From: Streptomyces kurssanovii
Lineage (GTDB): Bacteria; Actinomycetota; Actinomycetes; Streptomycetales; Streptomycetaceae
Direction of reading: 5' to 3'
NCBI RefSeq assembly: GCF_014649695.1
Contig: NZ_BMTN01000003.1
Coordinates: 62,001-126,000 of the forward strand
DNA: 64,000 nucleotides
In this document: positions 16,564 through 25,311 of the stretch, one piece after another
How the letters are laid out: each line of letters opens with the position of its first letter
Numbering within the stretch: position 1 is the first letter of the stretch
Position numbers and translations under genes: made by a program
Notes under the pieces: generated by a model
Databases searched by the model: none
What the model was told of the DNA's origin: nothing
Seen by the model: only the letters and a program-made list of their open reading frames with translations

Positions 16564-18542
16564 GCAACGAGAACAACCCGAACGGCCTTCCGCCGGAGTT
16601 CCAGGAGCTCCCGGAGGGCTTCGAGCCGGATCGCCGCGGCGACCGGTACGAGGGTCAGGACCAGCAGGACCCCTATGGCCGGCAGCAGGGCCATGGCGGA
16701 CCGTACGGGCAGCACGGTGACGGCGAGCCGTACGGGCAGCACGGTGACGCGGAGCCGTACGGGCAGTACGAACAAGGCGAGTCGTACGGGCAGTACGAGC
16801 AGCAGCCGTACGGGCAGCCCGGGGACGGGCAGCACGAGCACGGGGACGCGTACGGCCGGCACGAGCCGACGCAGGGTTCCTACGGTGATTCGTACGGCTC
16901 GTACGCGGACCAGGGCGGCGGCTGGCGGCCCACGCCGCAGGGCGGCGAGTACGACGCCGAGGCCACGGCCTTCTTCCAGCTGCCCCAGGAGTTCACCACC
17001 TCCGACGCCGCCCCGCTCGAGGCGCCGGGGCACGGCTACGTACCGCCGATGATCAGGCCGCTGACGCCTCTCGCGGGGACGGACCCGACGGCGCCCGGCG
17101 GCTGGGCGACGCCGTGGCCGGAGCCTGCCGGGCAGGGGGCGGGCGGCGAGTCCGACGCGAACACGAACGTGAATGTGAACGAGACGGGGCAGTGGGCCTT
17201 CCACGAGTCCCAGGACGTTCACGAGGCGCACAGCGCCCACGACGCCCCTGACGCCCACGGGTTCCGGAATGCGCACGATGCGCAGGATGTCCCTAATGCC
17301 CGTGATGCGCGCGAGGCCTATGAGGTGCGTGGGTCCGCGGAGTTCGGGGACTCAGGGGCGCTCCAGGGGTCCCCGTCGGCCCAAGGGCCCCAGGAGGCCC
17401 CGCACTTCTCGGAGTTCCCGCAGTTCTCGGAGTTCGCAGAGGGGCACGAGTCGGAGCCTGCCGCGGCGTCCGACTCCGACTCCGGCGAGTTCCCGCTTCC
17501 GCCCGGTGCCGACGCGCCCTGGGCGGGTACGACCCCGTCCGCGACGCTCCCCGGAGGTGCGCCGGCGCCTTGGGCGACGCTGCCGGGCGGCGCCTCCGCG
17601 CCTTGGGCGGACGAGTCGCAGCGTCCGGAGGAGCCCGCCGGGTCCGTGCCGGAGCCCGCCGGGTCCGTGCCGGAGCCCGTGGTCTCCGTGCCGGCCGGCG
17701 AAGAGGACGCGGCGGCGGCCGAACCGGCCGAGCGCGCCGAGCCCGCCGGCATGGTGCGGGAACCCGCCGAGACGCCTGCCGGATCTGAATCTCGGCACGA
17801 GCCCGGATCCCGGCCCGCATCCGAGCCCGAGTCCGAACCGGCGGCCGGACCCCAGGCCGAAGCGGAGCCTGAGGCCCCCACCGACACCGAGGGCGAGGCC
17901 GTGCCGGCCGACCCCGCCGCCGCGGGCGTGCCGCCCGCCGGGACCGAGGAGCACCCGCCCACCTCGTACGTCCTGCGCGTCAACGGCACCGACCGTCCGG
18001 TCAGCGACGCCTGGATAGGCGAGTCCCTGCTCTACGTCCTGCGCGAGCGCCTCGGCCTCGCCGGCGCCAAGGACGGCTGCTCCCAGGGCGAATGCGGCGC
18101 CTGCAACGTGCAGGTCGACGGCCGGCTCGTCGCTTCCTGCCTGGTCCCCGCGGCGACCGCCGCGGGCTCCGAGGTGCGTACGGTCGAAGGCCTCGCCACC
18201 GACGGCGAACCCTCCGACGTCCAGCGGGCGCTGGCGGCGTGCGGCGCCGTCCAGTGCGGCTTCTGCATCCCCGGTATGGCGATGACCGTGCACGACCTCC
18301 TCGAGGGCAACCACGCCCCCACGGAACTGGAGACCCGCCAGGCCCTGTGCGGCAACCTCTGCCGCTGCTCCGGCTACCACGGTGTCCTCGACGCCGTGCG
18401 CGAGGTGGTCGCCGAACGCGCGGCGAGCGCCACCGCCGCCGCCGAGGAGGCGGAGGCCGGTGACGAAGCCCGCATCCCGCACCAGGCGGCACCCGGCGCA
18501 GGTAGTGTGCAGATTCACCCGCACGACGGAGGCATGGCGTGA
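16560..18542 (+). CDS. 2Fe-2S subunit with ~465-residue disordered N-terminal extension
   Basis: The 660-residue protein has an ordinary CoxS/XdhA-like 2Fe-2S part only from about residue 467. This includes C507, C512, C515 and about C527 in GCSQGECGACNV, then AVQCGFCIPGM and CGNLCRCSGY for the second cluster. The first 465 residues are low complexity: PYGQ-rich repeats (about 45-95), then Asp/His/Ala repeats and a Glu/Pro/Ala-rich stretch. Usual family length is 150-200 residues. The frame is open and codon bias is maintained throughout, so the extension looks translated. Start GTG 16560 overlaps the CoxM stop; the end overlaps the large-subunit start. Confidence 0.85.
   Translation: MSNENNPNGLPPEFQELPEGFEPDRRGDRYEGQDQQDPYGRQQGHGGPYGQHGDGEPYGQHGDAEPYGQYEQGESYGQYEQQPYGQPGDGQHEHGDAYGRHEPTQGSYGDSYGSYADQGGGWRPTPQGGEYDAEATAFFQLPQEFTTSDAAPLEAPGHGYVPPMIRPLTPLAGTDPTAPGGWATPWPEPAGQGAGGESDANTNVNVNETGQWAFHESQDVHEAHSAHDAPDAHGFRNAHDAQDVPNARDAREAYEVRGSAEFGDSGALQGSPSAQGPQEAPHFSEFPQFSEFAEGHESEPAAASDSDSGEFPLPPGADAPWAGTTPSATLPGGAPAPWATLPGGASAPWADESQRPEEPAGSVPEPAGSVPEPVVSVPAGEEDAAAAEPAERAEPAGMVREPAETPAGSESRHEPGSRPASEPESEPAAGPQAEAEPEAPTDTEGEAVPADPAAAGVPPAGTEEHPPTSYVLRVNGTDRPVSDAWIGESLLYVLRERLGLAGAKDGCSQGECGACNVQVDGRLVASCLVPAATAAGSEVRTVEGLATDGEPSDVQRALAACGAVQCGFCIPGMAMTVHDLLEGNHAPTELETRQALCGNLCRCSGYHGVLDAVREVVAERAASATAAAEEAEAGDEARIPHQAAPGAGSVQIHPHDGGMA
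16700..16826 (+). repeat. In-frame coding repeats (PYGQ-rich)
   Basis: Units of about 27 bp containing CCGTACGGGCAGCACGGTGA recur with divergence, encoding PYGQHGDGE, PYGQHGDAE, PYGQYEQGE and SYGQYEQQ. They make the first part of the disordered extension of the FeS subunit. Confidence 0.8.
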
Positions 18543-20854
18543 GCAACGACGCGGCCACCACTGCGATGCCGCAGCCGGTCGACAGTCCCCGGCCGGAGGC
18601 TCCTGCCCACGGCCTCGGCGCGTCGCTCCCCGCCGCCGACACGCGCGCCAAGAGCGAGGGCACGTTCCCCTACGCCTCCGACCTGTGGGCGGAGGGCCTG
18701 CTGTGGGCCGCGCTGCTGCGCTCGCCGCACCCGCACGCCCGCATCGTGTCCGTGGACACGTCCGCGGCCGTCGAGATGCCGGGCGTACACGCGGTGATCA
18801 CCCACCAGGACATCCCCGGGGACGGCGCGTACGGCAGGCGCATCGCCGACCGGCCCGTCTTCGCGTCGGAGATCGTCCGTCACCACGGCGAGGCGATCGC
18901 CGCGGTCGCCGCCGACCACCCCGACACGGCCCGTCTCGCCGCGGCGGCCATCGCGGTGGAGTACGAGGTCCTCGATCCGGTCACCGACCCCGAGAAGGCC
19001 TTCGCCGCCGAACCGCTGCACCCCGACGGCAACCTCATCCGCCACATCCCGCTCCGCTACGGCGACCCGGACGCGACGGGCGAGGTGATCGTCGAGGGCC
19101 TGTACCGCATCGGCCGCCAGGACCCGGCCCCCATCGGCGCCGAGGCCGGCCTCGCCGTGCCACGCCCCGACGGCGGCGTCGAGCTCTACGTGGCCTCCAC
19201 CGACCCGCACACGGACCGCGACCTCGCCGCGTCCTGCTTCGGCCTCGAACCGGAACGCGTCAAGGTCGTCGTCACCGGCGTACCGGGTGCGACGGGCGAC
19301 CGCGAGGACCCGGGCTTCCAGCTGCCCCTCGGCCTGCTCGCGCTTCGTACCGGCTGCCCGGTCAAACTCGCCGCCACCCGCGAGGAGTCCTTCCTCGGCC
19401 ACGCCCACCGCCACCCGACGCTGCTGCGCTACCGGCACCACGCGGACGCGGAGGGCCACCTCGTCAAGGTCGAGGCGCAGCTGCTGCTCGACGCCGGCGC
19501 GTACGCCGATGCCTCCTCCGAGTCGCTGGCCGCCGCCGTCGCGTTCGCCTGCGGTCCGTACGTCGTCCCGCACGCCCACATCGAGGGCTGGGCGGTGCGC
19601 ACGAACAACCCGCCCTCCGGACATGTACGGGGCGAGGGAGCGATGCAGGTCTGCGCCGCGTACGAGGCGCAGATGGACAAGCTCGCCGCGAAACTCGGCC
19701 TGGACCAGACCGAGATCCGCCTGCGCAACGTCCTCGCCACCGGCGACATCCTGCCCACCGGACAGACCGTCACCTGCCCGGCCCCGGTCGCCGAACTGCT
19801 CGAAGCCGTACGGGACTTCCCGCTGCCGCCCCTCCCCAAGGACTCCCCGGAGGACGACTGGCTCCTCCCGGGCGGGCCGGAAGGAGCCGGCGAACCGGGC
19901 GCGGTACGCCGCGGCGTCGGTTACGCCCTCGGCATGGTCCACATGCTCGGCGCGGAAGGCACCGACGAGGTCTCCACGGCCACGGTCAAGGTCCACGATG
20001 GAGTCGCCACGGTCATCTGCGCGGCAGTCGAGACCGGCTCCGGATTCACGACGCTCGCCCGCCAGATCGTCCAGGAGACCCTGGGCCTCGACGACGTCCG
20101 CGTCGCCTCCGTCGACACCGACCAGCCCCCGGCCGGGCCCGCCGCCCACGGCCGCCACACCTGGGTGTCGGGCGGCGCGGTCGAACGCGCCGCGAAGATG
20201 GTCCGCACGCAGCTCCTCCAGCCGCTGGCCCACAAGTTCGGCATGTCCACCGAACTGCTCCAGATCACCGACGGCAAGATCACGTCGTACGACGGTGTCC
20301 TGTCGACGACGGTCACCGAGGCGATGGACGGCAAGGAACTCTGGGCCACGGCCCAGTGCCGGCCACACCCCACAGAGCCGCTCGACGAGTCGGGCCAGGG
20401 CGACGCCTTCGTCGGCCTGGCGTTCTGCGCGATCCGCGCGGTGGTGGACGTCGACATCGAACTGGGCTCGGTCCGCGTGGTGGAGATGGCGGTGGCCCAG
20501 GACGTCGGCCGCGTCCTCAACCCCGCGCAACTGGCGACCCGGATAGAGGCGGGCGTCACCCAGGGCGTGGGCGCGGCCCTCACGGAGAACCTCCGCACGG
20601 CCCGCGGCGTGATCCGCCACCCCGACCTCACCGGCTACGCCCTCCCGACAGCCCTGGACGCGCCGGACATTCGCATCGTGAAACTCGTCGAGGAACGCGA
20701 CGTCGTGGCCCCCTTCGGCGCCAAGCCCGCGAGCGCCGCGCCGGTGGTCACGTCCCCGGCCGCGGTCGCTTCCGCGGTCCGCGCGGCCACGGGCCGCCCG
20801 ATCAACCGCCTGCCGATCCGGCCGCAGGCGGCGGTGGCTGTTCCGAACTCCTAG
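18539..20854 (+). CDS. Molybdopterin-binding large subunit (CoxL/XdhC-like), catalytic Glu absent
   Basis: This 771-residue subunit has the aldehyde oxidase/xanthine dehydrogenase hammerhead domain (about 45-150) and a long molybdopterin-binding domain. Family landmarks VKLAATREESFLGHAHRHP, AYEAQMDKLAAKLG and VETGSGFTTLARQI are present. Two pterin-site motifs are altered. The GGxFGGKED loop reads PGATGDRED. The C-terminal GAKGVGEAP motif reads GAKPASAAP, so the catalytic Glu is Ala at about residue 733. It may be a divergent hydroxylase or act differently. The start GTG overlaps the FeS gene stop by 4 nt. It is convergent with the kinase cluster, 32 bp away. Confidence 0.85.
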   Translation: MSNDAATTAMPQPVDSPRPEAPAHGLGASLPAADTRAKSEGTFPYASDLWAEGLLWAALLRSPHPHARIVSVDTSAAVEMPGVHAVITHQDIPGDGAYGRRIADRPVFASEIVRHHGEAIAAVAADHPDTARLAAAAIAVEYEVLDPVTDPEKAFAAEPLHPDGNLIRHIPLRYGDPDATGEVIVEGLYRIGRQDPAPIGAEAGLAVPRPDGGVELYVASTDPHTDRDLAASCFGLEPERVKVVVTGVPGATGDREDPGFQLPLGLLALRTGCPVKLAATREESFLGHAHRHPTLLRYRHHADAEGHLVKVEAQLLLDAGAYADASSESLAAAVAFACGPYVVPHAHIEGWAVRTNNPPSGHVRGEGAMQVCAAYEAQMDKLAAKLGLDQTEIRLRNVLATGDILPTGQTVTCPAPVAELLEAVRDFPLPPLPKDSPEDDWLLPGGPEGAGEPGAVRRGVGYALGMVHMLGAEGTDEVSTATVKVHDGVATVICAAVETGSGFTTLARQIVQETLGLDDVRVASVDTDQPPAGPAAHGRHTWVSGGAVERAAKMVRTQLLQPLAHKFGMSTELLQITDGKITSYDGVLSTTVTEAMDGKELWATAQCRPHPTEPLDESGQGDAFVGLAFCAIRAVVDVDIELGSVRVVEMAVAQDVGRVLNPAQLATRIEAGVTQGVGAALTENLRTARGVIRHPDLTGYALPTALDAPDIRIVKLVEERDVVAPFGAKPASAAPVVTSPAAVASAVRAATGRPINRLPIRPQAAVAVPNS

Positions 20855-20886
20855 GCACGTTCCCGTGGAAGAAGTCCGACGTCGCT

Positions 20887-23085
20887 CTACCTGAGCTCGT
20901 AGCCGGCGACCGAGTCCTCATGCAGCGCGATGATCCTCGCGGGGGAACCGCGGAAGGGGAAGAATCGTCCGGCAGGGGTCCTGGAGGTCCGGCCCGCCTT
21001 GCCTGTGCCGTTGCTGACCGAGTGCAGTCCGCCACGACTCCTGCTGTGGTAGCAGGTGAACTCGAGACCGGGGAGGGGAGGCCGGCGCAGGTCGGCGTCG
21101 GTGACTCGGCCGTCCTTCTCCCGCCACATCGGCTCGCCGTTGAGGGCACTGACCGCCAGCAGTCCCTTTCCCTCCTCCACGGCGTGGACAACGATGCTGA
21201 GGACGGCCGGTGGGCCGGTACGACGGGCTCCTGCGCCCCCCAGCCTCCACTCCTCCTTGCCGTCGCTCAGGTTCAGCGCCCGCAGCGGTCCGGCGGGTGG
21301 ATACACGTTGACCGGGTCGACCTCGAGCATGCCCCGCACGTCGTCCGGTGCGGAGACCGGCAGCGGTTGCTCCCACCTGAGCTTGCCTGTGAGGGAGTCA
21401 CGCACGCTGAGGACGACCTTGCCGGCCGGTGTCTCCTGCAGCAGTACGAGGTGATCACCGGTGACGCGGGCCGCGAGGAAGTGGAGTCTGCGTGAGGTCG
21501 CAGGCCGTTCGGGGAGTTCCTGACGCCACACGACCTTGGCAGTGTGCCTGTCGACGGCGAGCAGGAACCAGTTCTGTGCTGTGTCGAAGCCGATTCCGGT
21601 GCCCGAACGACTGCCCTGTCCTGCGGCCAGGTAGACGACGTCCGCCGATGCGCAGAGCATCTGTGTGCCGGGCAGCCCTCCGTTGAACTCCTTGAACTCG
21701 ACCGGCTCCGGGGACAGGCTCTGGGAAATGATGTCGACCGCCCGGATGCGGAGCGGTCCGGCGGCGGCGGACGGCGGTTCACAGGTGTAGAGCATGAAGC
21801 CGCCGTCGGTGACGCACTGGTGTGGTGCTGCGTTGCTCGTCACGGGAATACCGACTCCGCCCTCCTCCACGTCGATCACCCGCAGGCCGTTGTCGTCCAC
21901 GATGACCACATAGCCGGTCAGGGTCTGCGGGACGGGGGGAACGAGGGCCTTCGACGTTCGGACCGGCAGGCGCCACAACCAGTCCCCCTTCGGAGGCGCC
22001 GGCGTTGTCGACGGAGCCGCCGTGTCCGCCTTTCCGTTTCCGCCGGTGCCGTCGGACCCGAGCCATTTCCAGAGGCCCGTGCCGATCACGGCCGTGCCGA
22101 GAACCCCTCCGGCGCCGGTCGCCAGAAGCTTGCGGCGGGGGACCACGGGGGCTGACGGAGCTGTCTCCGCCGTGTGGTCGGTGGGTGCCGGGAGGCGGCG
22201 GGGCGGGTGCTGCCAGACTTCGGTCGCTCTGCGGCCGATGTCCGTCAGCAGGGGTGCCGTCAAGTGGTCCGCGAAGTGGCCTCGACCATCGTGGAGTCGG
22301 CTCGCGAGCTCGTGGGTGGTGGGGCGTTCAGAGGCGTTCTTGGCGAGACAGCGTCCAAGGATCGGGGTCAGTGAGGCCGGGAGGCCGGTGAGGTCCGGGT
22401 CGGAGTAGCGGACGCGGTAGAGGAGGTCAGCCGCTTGGCCGGTGCCGAAGGGGCCGTGGCCGGTTGCTGCGAAGACCAATACGCCGGCGAGGGCGAAGAC
22501 ATCGCCGGCCGGTGTCTGCTCCTGGCCCGTTGCCTGTTCCGGTGACATGAAGGCGGGGGTGCCGGCGGCGGAGCCGGTGCGGGTGAGGTGCTCGTCGCCG
22601 GCTGCGCGGGCGATACCGAAGTCGATGATCTTCGGGCCGTACGCGGTGACCATGACGTTCGAGGGTTTCAGGTCGCGGTGTACGACGTCCGAGGCATGCA
22701 GTTGGGTCAGGGCGCCGGCGAGAGCCGCGCCCAGAGCCCGTACCGAGGCTTCGGGGAGAGGGCCGCAGAGTGCGACCGCGTCATCGAGAGGGGGGCCCAG
22801 GACATACTCGGTGGCGAGCCAGGGAGTTTCCGCGTGGGGGTCGGCGTCGACGACGGTGGCACCGTGGTGGCCGCCGATGATCCGGGCCGCGTCGGTCTCG
22901 AGATGGAAACGGGTGCGAGCGGCCGGGTCGGTGGCGATGGAGGCGTGCATGGTCTTCAGCGCGACGGTACGGCCGCCTGCCGTCCGGGCGAGGTAGACGG
23001 TTCCCATGCCGCCGTGGCCGAGTCGCGAGAGCAGGCGGAAACGGGCGACCTGGATCGGGTCGTCATGCGTGAGAGGCAGAAGCAT
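20887..23085 (-). CDS. Ser/Thr protein kinase with PQQ-type beta-propeller (copy A)
   Basis: The 732-residue transmembrane kinase has an active cytoplasmic kinase domain (about 14-275). It shows the glycine loop GHGGMGTVYLA, catalytic Lys in VALKTM, HRDLKPSN and DFG. A basic RRKLLATGAGG motif with one membrane helix follows at about 315-340. The outer part (about 370-732) has PQQ-like beta-propeller blades such as EWRLGG and MWREKDG, a likely extracellular sensor. It phosphorylates unknown targets. It is a close paralogue of copy A' (28497-30704), and is last in a row of five same-strand kinase genes, 104 bp after copy B. No terminator is evident in the 32-bp gap to the large subunit. Confidence 0.9.
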   Translation of the reverse strand: MLLPLTHDDPIQVARFRLLSRLGHGGMGTVYLARTAGGRTVALKTMHASIATDPAARTRFHLETDAARIIGGHHGATVVDADPHAETPWLATEYVLGPPLDDAVALCGPLPEASVRALGAALAGALTQLHASDVVHRDLKPSNVMVTAYGPKIIDFGIARAAGDEHLTRTGSAAGTPAFMSPEQATGQEQTPAGDVFALAGVLVFAATGHGPFGTGQAADLLYRVRYSDPDLTGLPASLTPILGRCLAKNASERPTTHELASRLHDGRGHFADHLTAPLLTDIGRRATEVWQHPPRRLPAPTDHTAETAPSAPVVPRRKLLATGAGGVLGTAVIGTGLWKWLGSDGTGGNGKADTAAPSTTPAPPKGDWLWRLPVRTSKALVPPVPQTLTGYVVIVDDNGLRVIDVEEGGVGIPVTSNAAPHQCVTDGGFMLYTCEPPSAAAGPLRIRAVDIISQSLSPEPVEFKEFNGGLPGTQMLCASADVVYLAAGQGSRSGTGIGFDTAQNWFLLAVDRHTAKVVWRQELPERPATSRRLHFLAARVTGDHLVLLQETPAGKVVLSVRDSLTGKLRWEQPLPVSAPDDVRGMLEVDPVNVYPPAGPLRALNLSDGKEEWRLGGAGARRTGPPAVLSIVVHAVEEGKGLLAVSALNGEPMWREKDGRVTDADLRRPPLPGLEFTCYHSRSRGGLHSVSNGTGKAGRTSRTPAGRFFPFRGSPARIIALHEDSVAGYELR

Positions 23086-23189
23086 CGGGTGGGATCCTGG
23101 AGGTCTGGTGGGTACGGGTTCCGCGGTGAAGAGCGCGTACTCGGACGAGAGAGTGGTGCGTATCCGGTGGTCCGCCCGGGGCGCCTGTC

Positions 23190-25277
23190 TCAGCCGAAGA
23201 CCGGCAACGCCAGCAGTGCTGCGCCGTCCCGGACGAAGACACGGTTGCCGCTGCCTGTGATCGTCCAGGGGCCGGTGTTCCCGGCCAGGGAGTAGGTCAG
23301 AGCGGGCTCACCGCCGCTCAGGTCCATGGCCCACACGGCGGCGCGATCGCCGGGCATTCTGGTGTTGATGGCGAGGGCCGCACGTCCCTGTACGGCGACG
23401 GGGCTGTGGATGAAGTAGCCCTTGGGCGACTTCCATTCCTGCGACCCGTCTTCGATGTTGTAGCTCATGGTGTGCGGGCCCTGGGACACGTGGACGGTTC
23501 CCCCGCGCACCAGCGGCGGGCCGGAGGGCTGCATCTTCCCCCCGACCACTTCGCTCTTCGCCCACCGTTCCGTGCCGTCGCTGATGCTGCGGGCCGTGAG
23601 CGTTCTGCCGTTGATGAGCACCGTGTCGCCGGAGACCGCCGGAACGAGGACCGCCTTGTCGAAACTCGACTGGTTCTCGAGTCGCCATGCCGGCCGGCCG
23701 TTCCCGGTGTCGACGGCGAGCACCTCGCCGAGGGCGGTGGCGATCACCAGTCGTCCTTCGGCGGCAACGCCGTACGGAGGCAGCTTGTCGAGGAGACCCG
23801 CACGGACCCGTGACGTCCACCGGATCCTGCCGTCGGAGCGGCTGACGCTGCGCAGCCGCCCGTCCTTGGTGACGACGTAGACGGACCACTCGTCCGCGGC
23901 GAGGACCCTTTGGGCTGCGGCAGGCGCCGTCCATCTCGGTTCACCGGTGGAGGCGACGTAAGTGACCAGTCGGCCCTGATCATCGGCAGCGGCGATCAGG
24001 GCGTCCGACAGGGACAGCATGCCGCCCGCCGGGTTCACGTCCGGGGCCGTCCAGCGCCGTTTGCCGTTCACCACATCGTGGGCGGCGATACCCCGTTCCG
24101 GGGCGCCGACGACGAGCACATCGCGCACCGGTAGCGGGGTGTCGGAGTTCTTGCCCAGCGCCCGGACCGGTCCCCACAGCGGCGTGAGAGCCGTCTCACC
24201 CGACGCAGCCGACAACGGGGCTCTGGGGGTCCTGGCGGCCGGCGGGAGGGCGAACACGTCGGATTCATCACCCCGCCCGAACCACCATGCCGCGGTTCCA
24301 CCCCCGACCGCGAGGGCGGTGCCGCCGGCCGCCAGGGTGGTGATCAGGCGGCGTCGTGACATGCCGTGGGGGGAGGAACCCGCCCCCCGTACCGCGGTGG
24401 TCAGCTGGTGGATCTCACGTTGCCGCTGCTTGATGTCGGTGGCCAATGCGCCGTGCCGCCAAACACCCTCAGCGCCTCGCGGGGGAGCGAAGGCCGAGGC
24501 CAGCCGGGCCGGGGTGGGCCTGCTCGCCGGATCCTTGCTGAGGCACGGGGCGATCAGCGGCGCCAGTTGCGGTGGTACACGGTCCAACCGTGCCGCTCCA
24601 TGAACGACCTCGTACTGTACGGCGGCGACATTGCCGCCGTTGAACGCCTGCGACCCTGTGACGGCGAAGACGAGCACCGCTCCGAGGGAGAACACGTCGG
24701 CCGAAGCGCCTACGCGCTGTCCGAGCACTTGCTCCGGCGCTCCGTAACCGGGGGTGGCAGGGACCTGGCCCGTGGTCGTCAGAGTGAGGCCGTGCTCGGG
24801 ACGGGCGATGCCGAAGTCGATGACGCGCGGACCTGCTGCCGTCAGCACGATGTTCGACGGCTTGAGGTCCCTGTGAATCAGGCCCGCAGCATGGATGTCC
24901 ATCAGTGTCCGGGAAAGTGCCGCGCCCAGGACCCGGAGCGTCGGCTCGTCCACCGGCCCGTGGGACGCGACAGCCTTGTCGAGCGTCGGCCCGGCCAGGA
25001 ATTCGGTGGCGATCCAGGGGCGCCCGCCCTCGGTCCGCGCGCCCAGCACGCGGGCGACGCCGGTACTCCTGACGGCCTGCGCCATCTGCGCCTCCCGGAC
25101 GAAACGCCGCGCCAGGTCCGGGTCGTACGCGAGCTCGGGCCGAAGGACCTTTACGGCGGCCGTGGTCCCGGAGCCGTCCTGCCCGAGGTACACCTTGCCC
25201 ATGCCGCCCGCACCCAGCACACCGAGAAGGCGGTACGGGCCGAGCCTCAGCGGGTCGCCGCTGCCCAGGGGTTCCAT
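23190..25277 (-). CDS. Ser/Thr protein kinase with PQQ-type beta-propeller (copy B)
   Basis: The 695-residue membrane kinase belongs to a different subtype from copies A and A'. The glycine loop is GAGGMGKVYLG, with the Lys in AAVKVLRPEL, then HRDLKPSNIVL and DFGIARPEHG. The kinase domain spans about 12-270. A twin-arginine-like SRRRLITTLAAGG precedes one membrane helix at about 307-330, and the rest is a propeller with repeats such as GEPRWTAP, GRIRWTSR, GTERWAK and GSQEWKS. It is a paralogue of copy B' (26345-28453). It starts 34 bp after the pseudokinase stop, suggesting co-transcription. The ATG at 25277 follows a weak ribosome site. Confidence 0.9.
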   Translation of the reverse strand: MEPLGSGDPLRLGPYRLLGVLGAGGMGKVYLGQDGSGTTAAVKVLRPELAYDPDLARRFVREAQMAQAVRSTGVARVLGARTEGGRPWIATEFLAGPTLDKAVASHGPVDEPTLRVLGAALSRTLMDIHAAGLIHRDLKPSNIVLTAAGPRVIDFGIARPEHGLTLTTTGQVPATPGYGAPEQVLGQRVGASADVFSLGAVLVFAVTGSQAFNGGNVAAVQYEVVHGAARLDRVPPQLAPLIAPCLSKDPASRPTPARLASAFAPPRGAEGVWRHGALATDIKQRQREIHQLTTAVRGAGSSPHGMSRRRLITTLAAGGTALAVGGGTAAWWFGRGDESDVFALPPAARTPRAPLSAASGETALTPLWGPVRALGKNSDTPLPVRDVLVVGAPERGIAAHDVVNGKRRWTAPDVNPAGGMLSLSDALIAAADDQGRLVTYVASTGEPRWTAPAAAQRVLAADEWSVYVVTKDGRLRSVSRSDGRIRWTSRVRAGLLDKLPPYGVAAEGRLVIATALGEVLAVDTGNGRPAWRLENQSSFDKAVLVPAVSGDTVLINGRTLTARSISDGTERWAKSEVVGGKMQPSGPPLVRGGTVHVSQGPHTMSYNIEDGSQEWKSPKGYFIHSPVAVQGRAALAINTRMPGDRAAVWAMDLSGGEPALTYSLAGNTGPWTITGSGNRVFVRDGAALLALPVFG

Positions 25278-25311
25278 ATGAAGGTGCTCTCTTTCGATCG
25301 CTCGGTCGGCG

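Noticed and set aside
16700-16826. Regularly spaced repeats as a CRISPR array
   Set aside because: Units are in-frame, diverged and without constant repeats or spacers; they encode PYGQ peptides.
18515-20620. 701-codon antisense frame over the large subunit
   Set aside because: Low-complexity Arg/Asp/Gly composition typical of GC-rich antisense frames.
18382-21495. Open frame of 1037 codons on the plus strand
   Set aside because: It is an Arg/Pro-rich out-of-frame reading of the FeS and large-subunit genes and the kinase end; no family features.
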